Below are positions 34,685-43,282 of a stretch of DNA of 64,000 bases, piece by piece (position 1 is the stretch's first letter; every line of letters starts with the position of its first letter). Made by a program: the position numbers and the translations under genes. Source of the DNA: Psychroflexus torquis ATCC 700755 (GTDB lineage: Bacteria; Bacteroidota; Bacteroidia; Flavobacteriales; Flavobacteriaceae); assembly GCF_000153485.2 (NCBI RefSeq), contig NC_018721.1, positions 3,658,001-3,722,000 on the forward strand, in the 5' to 3' direction. The notes beneath the pieces are model-generated. The model was not told where the DNA came from and did not search any database. It worked only from the letters and a program-made list of their open reading frames with translations.

Positions 34685-37108
34685 ATGAAAAATAAATTAT
34701 TAGTGCTGTGCACCCTTTTGCCTTTAATAGGCTTTAGTCAATTGGATTTAAACTACCAACTACCACACAAAAACATACTTGAACTTGCAGATGCCCCTAT
34801 GCCACCATCTATGAGTATAAATCCCAATGGGAGTAAGGCTTTGCTTATTTACAGGAATCAATACCAAACTATTGTAGATCTAGCTGAAGATGAGTTAAGA
34901 TTGGCTGGTTTAAGAATAAATCCTAAAACAAATATCTCAAGTCGTACCCGTTTTTATGTGGATTTAAAATTATTTGATCCAAGTAAGAAAAAAGAATTTG
35001 AGATTCAAGATTTGCCTTCCAATCTTAAGATTTCAAATATCAATTGGTCTCCAAACTACAATTATATAGCATTCACAACTACTCTACCTACAGGAAATGA
35101 ATTATGGGTCATCGATTATAAAAAGAAATCTGCTAGTCGGTTGACTTCTGCTGTGGTTAATGGAAATTTGGGAACTACATTGGCATGGTTGCCAGACGAA
35201 TCTGGTATTTTGGTTAAGACTTTACCAAAAAAGCGGCAAAACCTCATTGATGCTGATAATAAAGTTCCAACGGGACCTACAGTTTCCGTTAATGAAGCAG
35301 GTGTTGAGGCTCAAAACCGAACCTATCAGGATCTTTTAAAGAATAAAGTTGATGAATTTAATTTTGAAGTTTTGGCAACTTCAGAAATTCATAAAGTAGA
35401 TTTAGAAGGCAACCAAAGTCTTTGGAAAACAGCGGCGATGTATGGAAGTATGTCTATTTCTCCAGATGGTAATTATGTGATGGTTTCAGAAATTAAAAAG
35501 CCATTTTCTTATATAGTTACTTACGGTAGATTTCCAACTTCACACACAATTTATACGGCAGATGGTGACTTAGCTCACCTTATTGCAGATATCCCCCTTA
35601 TGGAAGAAATGCCCAAAGGATTTATGTCTACCAGAACAGGCCCTAGAAATATGTCTTGGAGAGATGACCAACCAGCAACCCTAGTTTGGGTAGAAGCTTT
35701 AGACGGTGGAGATGCCGATACCGAAGTAGAGTTTAGAGATGAAGTGTATCAATTAAAAGCCCCTTTTACTGCTAAAAAAGAGGATTTAGCCAAAACTAAA
35801 TTGCGTTTTTCTGGAATAACTTGGGGAGATAAAACTACCGCTGTTTTAAGTGAATATTGGTGGAATACGAGAACCTTGAGAACGAGTATTTTTAATCCCT
35901 CCAATTCAGAAGTGGAGTCTGTCCTTTTTAACGAAAGAAATTATCAAAATACCTACGATGATCCAGGGAGTTTTGTAACCACAAAAAATAAATTGAATCA
36001 ATCTGTCTTGCAGATCTTGAACGGAAAACTAACGCTTACTGGACAGGGGTATTCCGAAGAAGGAAAATTTCCTTTTGTAGATGAATATGATTTGAAATCT
36101 AAAACCAGTAAACGCCTTTTCCAAGTTAAAGAGTCTGACTATTTAGAGTCTTTTGTGAATATGATCGATGCTAAAAAAGGCTTGATTCTAACTAGATTAG
36201 AAAGTAGTAATGAGTTTCCAAATTACTACTTTAGAAATTATAAAACCGGAAGTCTAGAGCAAATTTCCAACTTCGAAAATCCATTTAAGGCCATACAAAA
36301 TGTAGATAAAGAAGTTATTACTTACAAGCGTGATGATGGTCTTGAGCTTTCTGCTACCTTGTATCTTCCAGTAGGCTATGATAAAGAGAAGAAGGAAAAA
36401 ATGCCAATGTTGATGTGGGCTTATCCACGGGAGTATAAGGATAAAAATAGTGCTTCTCAAGTGACCTCTAGTAGCAAAGAATTTACTTATCCATACTATG
36501 GCTCCCCAATTTATTGGGTCAACAGAGGTTATGTCGTTTTGGACGATGCTGCTTTTCCTATCATTGGAGAAGGGGAGGAGCAACCCAATGACAGCTTCAA
36601 AACTCAATTGGTCGCCAATGCCAAAGCAGCTATCGACGCTGTGGATGAGCTAGGATATATCGACAGAAATAAAGTAGCTGTTGGAGGGCATAGTTATGGT
36701 GCGTTCATGACCGCCAATTTATTATCACATTCAGATCTTTTTGCGGCAGGTATCGCTCGTAGTGGAGCTTACAACCGTACGTTAACCCCCTTTGGTTTCC
36801 AGTCTGAAGAACGCAATTAATGGGAATCACCCGAGGTTTATAACACGATGTCTCCTTTTATGAATGCGCACAAGATGAAAACACCCTTATTGCTTATTCA
36901 TGGACAAGCCGATAATAATTCAGGAACCTATCCTATGCAAAGTGAGCGCTATTTCAACGCCTTAAAAGGGCTTGGTGCTCCCGCAAGATTGGTTATGTTA
37001 CCAAAAGAAAGTCACGGCTATGCTGCGAAAGAAAGTATCATGCATATGTTATGGGAGCAAGATCAATGGCTAGAAAAATATGTTAAAAACAGAGAACTGG
37101 AGGAATAA
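34685..37108 (+). pseudogene. S9-family serine peptidase with internal stop
   Basis: A signal peptide (MKNKLLVLCTLLPLIGFSQ) leads a glutamyl-endopeptidase-like S9 protein: N-terminal beta-propeller (~30-540) and alpha/beta hydrolase domain with the nucleophile in GGHSYGAFMTA. At 36818-36820 a TAA interrupts the frame between SEERN and WESPEVYNTMSPFM; the codon position is usually Tyr in relatives, so a single TAT/TAC to TAA change is likely. The frame resumes without shift and includes the catalytic Asp (IHGQADNNSG) and His (PKESHGYAAK) up to 37108. The truncated 711-residue product lacks two triad residues and should be inactive unless the stop is read through. Confidence 0.9.
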
Positions 37109-37130
37109 AATTTCTTCTGAATTTGCTTAT

Positions 37131-37170
37131 AGAAAAGACTAGAAGTTATCTTCTAGTCTTTTCTATTTCA
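37131..37170 (+). terminator. intrinsic terminator of the S9 peptidase gene
   Basis: AGAAAAGACTAGAAG pairs perfectly with CTTCTAGTCTTTTCT around TTAT. It lies ~25 bases after the original stop codon, confirming where the intact gene ended. Confidence 0.88.
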
Positions 37171-37179
37171 GGATAATCT

Positions 37180-37497
37180 CAAGCCTTCAGAATGACACTT
37201 GCGAAATATCATTCCGACGTTCGTTAGGAGAAATCTCCTTGTCATTCCGACAGAGAAGCCCTTTTGCTTCGACGAGGAATCTTTTTGTCTTTAGGGAGAG
37301 ATTCTTCATTCGCGAAAAGCTCCTTTAGAATGACAGTAGCGTGTTGTCATTCCGACAGAGAAGTTTTTTACTTTGATGAGGAATCTTCTTGTCATTCCGA
37401 CAAAGAAGTTTTTTACTTCGACGAGGAATCTTCTTGTTTTTAGGTAGGGAGATTCTTCAGTCGCGAAAAGCTCCTTCAGAATGACAGTAGTGAAATG
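37180..37497. repeat. GTCAT/ATGAC palindromic repeat array 1
   Basis: Two to three units run from GTCATTCCGA to TCAGAATGAC, each with internal CTTCGACGAGGAATCTT and AGATTCTTCAGTCGCGAAAAG. They are in the same orientation as the larger array at 43283-45297. The array stops at GTCA exactly where the IS66-like frame begins. Confidence 0.88.
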
Positions 37498-37890
37498 TCA
37501 ATAAAGCCAACATATCAAGAGTTGTATGCGACGTTTACTTCTCGCGCTAGACGAGTAAATGAACTTGAAGGCTTGGCAAATCAGGACAAAGAATTGATCC
37601 AAGAGAATCAAGAATTAATTAAAGAGAACCGAGGTATCATAAAGCAAAATCAGCTACTGTTAAAAGAGAATAGACAGTTAAAGGATAAATTATTTACCTA
37701 CGAAAATCCAAAAAACAGTCGCAACAGCTCTATGCCTCATTCAAAGGATGAAAACCATCCTAAACCAAATCAAAGTTTGCGCAAATCATCTGATCGAAAA
37801 GTAGGCGGTCAAAAAGGACGAAAAGGTAAAACTTTAGAGATGACAGCTCATCCCGATGAGATTATAGAATTATACCAATTTAGTTTTTAA
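37495..37890 (+). pseudogene. IS66-like transposase N-terminal remnant
   Basis: The frame gives a Gln/Glu/Lys/Asn coiled coil (residues ~20-75: KELIQENQELIKENRGII) followed by NPKNSRNSSMPHSKDEN and GGQKGRKGKTLEMTAHPDE, the N-terminal region of IS66-type TnpC proteins. It ends at residue ~125 where the MITE at 37871 begins; the zinc-binding and DDE domains are gone. Its ATG and Ser codons are the ATGTCA of the repeat array, so the native start has been lost too. The fragment is inert as a transposase. Confidence 0.75.
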
Positions 37891-38056
37891 ATGTTGCATT
37901 AAAAATTTGAATTATACTACGACGTAGCTCAGCACAGGTTTTTTACTTAGTTGAGGAAAAAAAATAAGCATAGCAATAGTTACGGTTTTATTTTATGACA
38001 ATTAGTAAATGAAAAAGAAACTGATTTTATACAACATTTGAATGCTAAATTGGTAT
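37871..38056. repeat. MITE-like element, copy 2 (186 bp)
   Basis: It runs from TATACCAATTTAG to CTAAATTGGTATT and is the reverse complement of 6859-7040 with scattered differences. It interrupts the IS66-like frame at codon ~126. The target flanks are AT (TTA on both sides), so a short TA-type duplication is possible but not provable. Confidence 0.78.
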
Positions 38057-38076
38057 TAGTTACGAAGAATTAAACT

Positions 38077-38441
38077 ACGGGTATTTTTTCTTCTCTTTTA
38101 AGAAACACGGGGGCTATTGAAAATGGCAAACTGGAAAAGGATTTCGGCAAACTTTTAATTTCTTCTGAAAATATTGAAGTTGGATTCAAGTTGATTTGGG
38201 ATACCTTTATTTTTATAAATAAGTGGCTTATCATTGTTGATGTTCAGTGGCTTACATGTAAAAAAATCGAATATTTTTCAGTAAACTATAGAAGCATTCT
38301 GGTTTAGCATAGAAACTGCCGAAAGTTTTGATCAGGCGGCAGAACTAAAGATTTGGATCTCCGGGGGAACAAACGCTTTCTGTGACAAAGAAATTCAACA
38401 AAAGTGTCGACATATATGAAGTTCAGAAGGTATTGGCATAA
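38077..38441 (+). pseudogene. PH-domain (bPH-type) protein remnant
   Basis: The sequence reads GIFSSLLRNTGAIENGKL, EKDFGKLLISSENIEVGFK, DTFIFINKWLIIVDVQWL, KKIEYFSVNYRSI, then after frameshifts FSIETAESFDQAAELKIWIS and TKKFNKSVDIYEVQKVLA with a stop. This is the bacterial PH-domain protein family of about 125 residues. The likely start codon is ACG (38077-38079) instead of ATG, and there are at least two frameshifts. The gene is dead. Confidence 0.65.
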
Positions 38442-38861
38442 TTTACACTATAAATCCTTCTCCCGGAACTGCTTAAAAAGTAGTTCCGACCTCTCCGAAT
38501 GAGAGGTGAAGGAAATCTCTGAGTCGTCGTGGAATTTATAATTGGAAATAACAGTCGGAGTTAATCGGGCTGTTATTGTATTAGGTTTCTTTGAAACTTG
38601 TGGATTAGATATCAGTGTTGTGTAAAATTTTATCGGTGAAATTTATCCCCCTTAAGATTGTATGTTTTCTTGTGAATATGTACATTTCAACTGCAAGGAT
38701 ATTTTCACCCAAATAGGTAGAAACAATGGAAAGGGAAAATACTGTGAAGAATTGTTTTTATTGACTTTTTCCACTTTTTTATTAACAATTACTTCCAGAT
38801 TTAAGGTTTAATATTACTTTGCAGCCTTATCAATTTGAAATACCAATAAATTAAAATTTAA
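38442..38861. other. leader region of the helicase module
   Basis: No gene is seen in these 420 bases. A weak hairpin GGAACT ... AGTTCC lies near 38466-38488. The last 100 bases are AT-rich; TACTTTGC at 38816-38823 resembles part of a Bacteroidetes -7 element and would place a transcript start ~30 bases before the ATG, but no good -33 TTG is at the right distance. Confidence 0.35.
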
Positions 38862-41675
38862 ATGAAGATTCTTTATTACAACGACCTTGACTTTTCCAAA
38901 GTAAAGAAACAATTTGAAAAAACATTGGGCTTTCTCCGCAATGGGGATTTCAAATCGGCGGAGATAAAAAAAATGCAGCCCACACCCTATTACAGGTCAA
39001 AACTTGATGTTGAAAACCGTTTGCTTTTTAAATTTGCGTCTTATGAAGGTAAAACCTATATACTTTTACTGGAAGTGATCCTCAACCATGAATACGAGAA
39101 ATCACGTTTTTTGAGGGGAGCTGAAGTGGATGAAGGAAAAATCAAAGCATTGCCATCAATAAAGGAAGTACAGCAGGAAGATATCCTTTCCCTTAGCTAT
39201 ATCAATTCCAAAGCTACCAGTTTCAACCTGTTGGATAAAGCTATCTCTTTTGATGAAAGTCAGGAGATTATTTTTCACAAGCGCCCCCCCGTTATCATTA
39301 TTGGGTCGGCCGGAAGTGGAAAAACAGCACTTACATTGGAAAAGATCAAGATGCTCAAAGGAAAGATTCTATATATTACTCTTTCGCCCTATCTCATAGA
39401 AAATTCAGCAAAACTCTATTATTCGTACGAATATGATAATGATAAACAGGAAGTGGAATTCCTGTCCTTCCATGATTTCATCCAAAGCACCCGTGTTACA
39501 CAAGGAAGGGAAATAGATTACAAAACATTCGAAAATTGGTTCAACAAGTTCCGTAACATCGCAAAGATCAAAGATTCACATAAGCTTTACGAGGAATTCA
39601 AAGGAGTGCTCACGGGGCTCAATGTAGAAAAGGAATTCCTGAGCAGGCAGGAATATGAAGCATTGGGCGTAAAACAATCTGTATTTCTCGCCGGCGAAAG
39701 ATCAGAAGTATATTCTTTTTTTGAAAAATACCTGCAATTCCTGAAAGAAAGCAATTTGTACGACATCAACATAATTTCACACCAATGGTTGCCTTTGGTC
39801 AAACCTATCTATGATTTTATCATCGTGGATGAAGTACAGGACTTTACCACGGTGCAGTTGCACCTTATCTTAAAATCCCTGAAAAAACCTGAGAATTTTA
39901 TTCTTTGTGGAGATTCCAATCAAATTGTCCATCCAAATTTTTTCTCCTGGTCAAGTGTCAAGTCTTATTTGTTTAAAAGTGAGCTGAAGGGCAAGGAAAT
40001 CAATATCCTCAAAACAAATTACCGAAATGCTCCTGCCGTTACTGACCTAGCCAACAAACTACTTAAAATCAAAACCAGCAGGTTTGGTTCCATTGACAAG
40101 GAGAGTGCTTACCTAGTCAATTCCATTAGCAAAAAAAATGGGGAAGTGGTGTTTTTGCAAAGCAACGATAAGGTTAAAGCTGATCTGAACCAAAATACCA
40201 AAGGCTCCACAAAATTTGCGGTCATTGTGATGCGGAATGAAGACAAAGCAGAAGCTAGGAAAATATTCAAAACCCCCTTGCTATTTTCCATTCATGAAGC
40301 AAAGGGTCTGGAATACGACAATATTATCCTGATGAATTTTATCAGTAACAACCATAGGGAGTTCCGTGAAATTACGGATGGTGTGGATCCTTCCGATATT
40401 AGCGATGCGCAAGGCATCAAATTTTCCCGCGGGAAGGACAAGACGGACAAATCCCTTGATGTCTATAAATTTTACATCAACTCCCTTTATGTCGCGATTA
40501 CCCGTGCAGTAGAGAACCTATACTTGCTGGAGGCATCTCCCAAACATGAGATCCTTAAGCTCCTTGACCTGGTTGAAACACGGGACAAAGTAGGGGTCAA
40601 GGAGCAAAAATCTTCCCTAGATGATTGGAAGCAGGAAGCAAACAAACTGGAAAAGCAGGGCAAAAAAGAACAGGCAGATGAAATTCGACAAAATCTCTTA
40701 AAGGTCCAGTCAACGCCCTGGGAGCCTCTTCTCAAAGAAAATATACAGCAATTAAAAATAGAAGCATTAGACCCGAATAGTTATAATAAAAAAGCAAAAG
40801 ATCTTCTTTTCCATTATTCTCTGGTCTATAACGATAGCGATGCCATTGATGAGTTGGTAGCCCATAAATACAGGCGTGCTGAGAGCCCAGAAAAAGAAAG
40901 GAATTCCCTTTTCCGAAAATACTATTCGCATTATAAAACTGATAACATCAAAATGTTGACTGTAAATATCAATAAGTACGGTATCAACTATAGGGATCAG
41001 TTCAACCTCACTCCTTTACTGGCGGCTGTTTATTCAGGCTCGGTGAAACTGATCAGGTTTTTACAGAAAAATGGGGCAGACAGTTCTGTTTTGGATAATG
41101 AAGGAAAAAATGCCCTGCAAGTCGCTTTAAACAAATCTCATTTTTCGAGAGGATATGCTGGAAATGAACTGGGCAGCATCTACAAACATATCCTTACAGA
41201 TAGTATTAAGGTAAAGGTGGATAGCAGGATGATCAAAATCGACAACCACAAGATAGAATATTTTTTGCTCAATTATATGATTGCCCTACAATCTGTACTT
41301 ATCAAAAACAAGAGTTGGGCAAAAGGGGTGAAAATGGCTGACTTTATAAGCACTGTGTACAATTATCCAGAAACCGTATTACCGCATTTTAGGAAGCAAA
41401 GGGCTTATTTAAATCAGGCCATTGCCCGTAATGAAATAGATGCCAGAGAAGACATCAGTAAAAAGTTGTTTTTAAGAGTCTCCAGGGGATTCTATGTCTT
41501 AAATCCTGAACTGGAGATTTTAATAAAGGAAGATTGGGTGAACATTTACGATTTAATGGGGGCAGAAAAAGTGGAGAAATTTGACGAGAAAGAATACATA
41601 CGGCTTGAGCGGGAAAAAATATTTAAAGGATTTCCTAAGGTGCGCAATACGGTTAAACCAAAAGGGATGAAGTAA
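38862..41675 (+). CDS. UvrD/Rep-type helicase with RelE-like N-terminus and ankyrin repeats
   Basis: A 937-residue protein. Residues 1-88 resemble a RelE/ParE-like fold: Lys-rich start, PTPYYRSKLDVENRLLFKF, then ILLLEVILNHEY. Residues ~130-560 form a superfamily 1 helicase core: Walker A GSAGSGKT (148-155), VDEVQDFT (322-329), LCGDSNQIVH (348-357), TNYRN (385-389), HEAKGLEYDNIIL (478-490) and YVAITRAVENLYLLE (543-557). A helical linker leads to two ankyrin repeats (~704-757, NLTPLLAAVYSGSVKLIRFL). The C-terminus (~840-900, YLNQAIARNEIDARED, LFLRVSRGFYVLNPEL) looks like a winged helix. It should be an ATP-dependent nucleic-acid translocase. Codon use and composition differ from neighbours, it is intact amid decay, and it is paired with the gene 29 bases on. 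Function unknown; defence or toxin-like action is inference. Confidence 0.85.
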   Translation: MKILYYNDLDFSKVKKQFEKTLGFLRNGDFKSAEIKKMQPTPYYRSKLDVENRLLFKFASYEGKTYILLLEVILNHEYEKSRFLRGAEVDEGKIKALPSIKEVQQEDILSLSYINSKATSFNLLDKAISFDESQEIIFHKRPPVIIIGSAGSGKTALTLEKIKMLKGKILYITLSPYLIENSAKLYYSYEYDNDKQEVEFLSFHDFIQSTRVTQGREIDYKTFENWFNKFRNIAKIKDSHKLYEEFKGVLTGLNVEKEFLSRQEYEALGVKQSVFLAGERSEVYSFFEKYLQFLKESNLYDINIISHQWLPLVKPIYDFIIVDEVQDFTTVQLHLILKSLKKPENFILCGDSNQIVHPNFFSWSSVKSYLFKSELKGKEINILKTNYRNAPAVTDLANKLLKIKTSRFGSIDKESAYLVNSISKKNGEVVFLQSNDKVKADLNQNTKGSTKFAVIVMRNEDKAEARKIFKTPLLFSIHEAKGLEYDNIILMNFISNNHREFREITDGVDPSDISDAQGIKFSRGKDKTDKSLDVYKFYINSLYVAITRAVENLYLLEASPKHEILKLLDLVETRDKVGVKEQKSSLDDWKQEANKLEKQGKKEQADEIRQNLLKVQSTPWEPLLKENIQQLKIEALDPNSYNKKAKDLLFHYSLVYNDSDAIDELVAHKYRRAESPEKERNSLFRKYYSHYKTDNIKMLTVNINKYGINYRDQFNLTPLLAAVYSGSVKLIRFLQKNGADSSVLDNEGKNALQVALNKSHFSRGYAGNELGSIYKHILTDSIKVKVDSRMIKIDNHKIEYFLLNYMIALQSVLIKNKSWAKGVKMADFISTVYNYPETVLPHFRKQRAYLNQAIARNEIDAREDISKKLFLRVSRGFYVLNPELEILIKEDWVNIYDLMGAEKVEKFDEKEYIRLEREKIFKGFPKVRNTVKPKGMK

Positions 41676-41704
41676 AAAAGCCTTATTTTAAAAATGATTT
41701 AATA

Positions 41705-43099
41705 ATGGATTGGAAACGAATATTGGATGTTTTAACAACAGAGGATAAAGTGCTGTTTTTAGAGGAACTGCTTGAAAAAAATGAACCGGTACGCTCGCAA
41801 TTTTTATCCCGGTTTAGGAGGGAATCTTTTAGTGATCCCTCATTGACCAGAGCGTCGCTTTTAAGGCTTTTTGAAGAAGAGAAAGCTGGGATTCTTAACG
41901 AGCTTGAAAGACTTAATTTTGTGGATTTTGATTGGGACAACTATATCCCACGGCACAGCGGTTATATTCCCGAATATGAGGCCTGTGAGTATATGGCGGA
42001 AGATATGGTAACAAAAATGTTCGATAAATATCGAGAAAAGATTTTGGTTTTCATCCGACAAGGAAAAGTTGCTGAAGGAGCCATGCTTTTAGCATCCGTT
42101 TATCAGTCTTGTACCGAAGCTTATTATGAAGAAAATTACGCTTTCGATGATACCGAAGAAGAATTCTTAAGACTGTTACAGCCCACCTATGAAGAGGTGC
42201 TGCAAGAGGTCAAATCTGTAATTACCAACGATAACCAAATCCTTGTATTTTTTGATGCCCTATTCACTCAATATTTGGGCTTTGGGGACGATCTAAAGTA
42301 TTTTGAAGCTTTATTGAAATCATTGGTACAAAATGAAAAAATGGCTGGTGAAGTGGAGGAACTGCTGAAAAAATACAAGGTTGGGGAAGAATTTTTACCA
42401 CAGCTTTTACTCCAGATATATGAACTTTTGGGCACCCGGGAAAACTGGCTGGATCATGCCCATCGCTATTTTAGGCAAGATAAGGAGCTGGCCGAGAAAT
42501 TAATGTTTCATTACCTCAAAGAGGACAACAAGAATTTCCTAAACACTGCTGGAGAAGTTTTTACTGCTTTCCCACATACCTTTGACCGTTTTATACTTGA
42601 AAACCTAGATATAAAGAAAGAAAGGGGGTATTACAAAATGGTGTTGCTCAGGATCACCGAGCATGAAAAGGATATCCACGCCTATAAAACATTGAAAGAA
42701 TTGCTTTCTTTAGAAGAAAAAGAAGTTTTTTTTGAAAGGATATGGGACAAGGTTTTTTTGACAAGGATTTTTAAACTGGAAAACTACTACGGCCGGATCC
42801 TCGATTTGGTAAATGCCAATCGCGACTCTTGGGAGTTGAATGAAATGATCCTGCCAATTATCCCTGTTTACCCCAAGGATTGTTTTGAGATTTTGGAAAA
42901 CAAAATTTCTCAATCGCTAGCCAGTGAGCGAGGAAGAAATTCTTATAAGAGGATTTTAAAATGGATGGAACTCCTCCGAAAAATACCTGGGGAATCAGAA
43001 AAAACCAATGGGATCATCCTGAACGCGTATCATCATAAACCCAATTTGCCGGCATTAAAAGATGAAATGAGAAAAGCTGGCCTGCCACGTCAATCTTAG
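41705..43099 (+). CDS. all-helical partner protein of the helicase
   Basis: A 464-residue acidic protein, seemingly all alpha-helical, with repeated helical hairpins of ~35-45 residues (for example KYREKILVFIRQGKVAEGAM and IYELLGTRENWLDHAHRYF). It has no signal peptide, membrane segment or catalytic motif. The repeat pattern is similar in feel to the helical C-terminal part of SWIM zinc-finger proteins, but the Cys/His motif is absent. It starts 29 bases after the helicase stop in the same direction, so both are one transcript. It could be a regulator, antitoxin-like partner or scaffold of the helicase. I do not recognise a named family. Confidence 0.7.
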   Translation: MDWKRILDVLTTEDKVLFLEELLEKNEPVRSQFLSRFRRESFSDPSLTRASLLRLFEEEKAGILNELERLNFVDFDWDNYIPRHSGYIPEYEACEYMAEDMVTKMFDKYREKILVFIRQGKVAEGAMLLASVYQSCTEAYYEENYAFDDTEEEFLRLLQPTYEEVLQEVKSVITNDNQILVFFDALFTQYLGFGDDLKYFEALLKSLVQNEKMAGEVEELLKKYKVGEEFLPQLLLQIYELLGTRENWLDHAHRYFRQDKELAEKLMFHYLKEDNKNFLNTAGEVFTAFPHTFDRFILENLDIKKERGYYKMVLLRITEHEKDIHAYKTLKELLSLEEKEVFFERIWDKVFLTRIFKLENYYGRILDLVNANRDSWELNEMILPIIPVYPKDCFEILENKISQSLASERGRNSYKRILKWMELLRKIPGESEKTNGIILNAYHHKPNLPALKDEMRKAGLPRQS

Positions 43100-43282
43100 G
43101 CTTCACTCTGAGACTAGTGCTAAAATAATTTATCCAGCGTAGGAAATTGACGTATTTTAATGATCTATAGAAAGTAAAAGAGTTAAAAAGGAAATAAAGT
43201 CTGGAGGATGAAAAAATTAGTTAATACCTAAGAATAAAATCTGCGGGAGAAAGCCAGAACTTTAGATAACGAGGAACGGCGA

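Noticed and set aside
38442..38861. A promoter call for the helicase gene from TACTTTGC.
   Set aside because: No TTG at the right distance and one base too few in the -7 element; left only as a remark.
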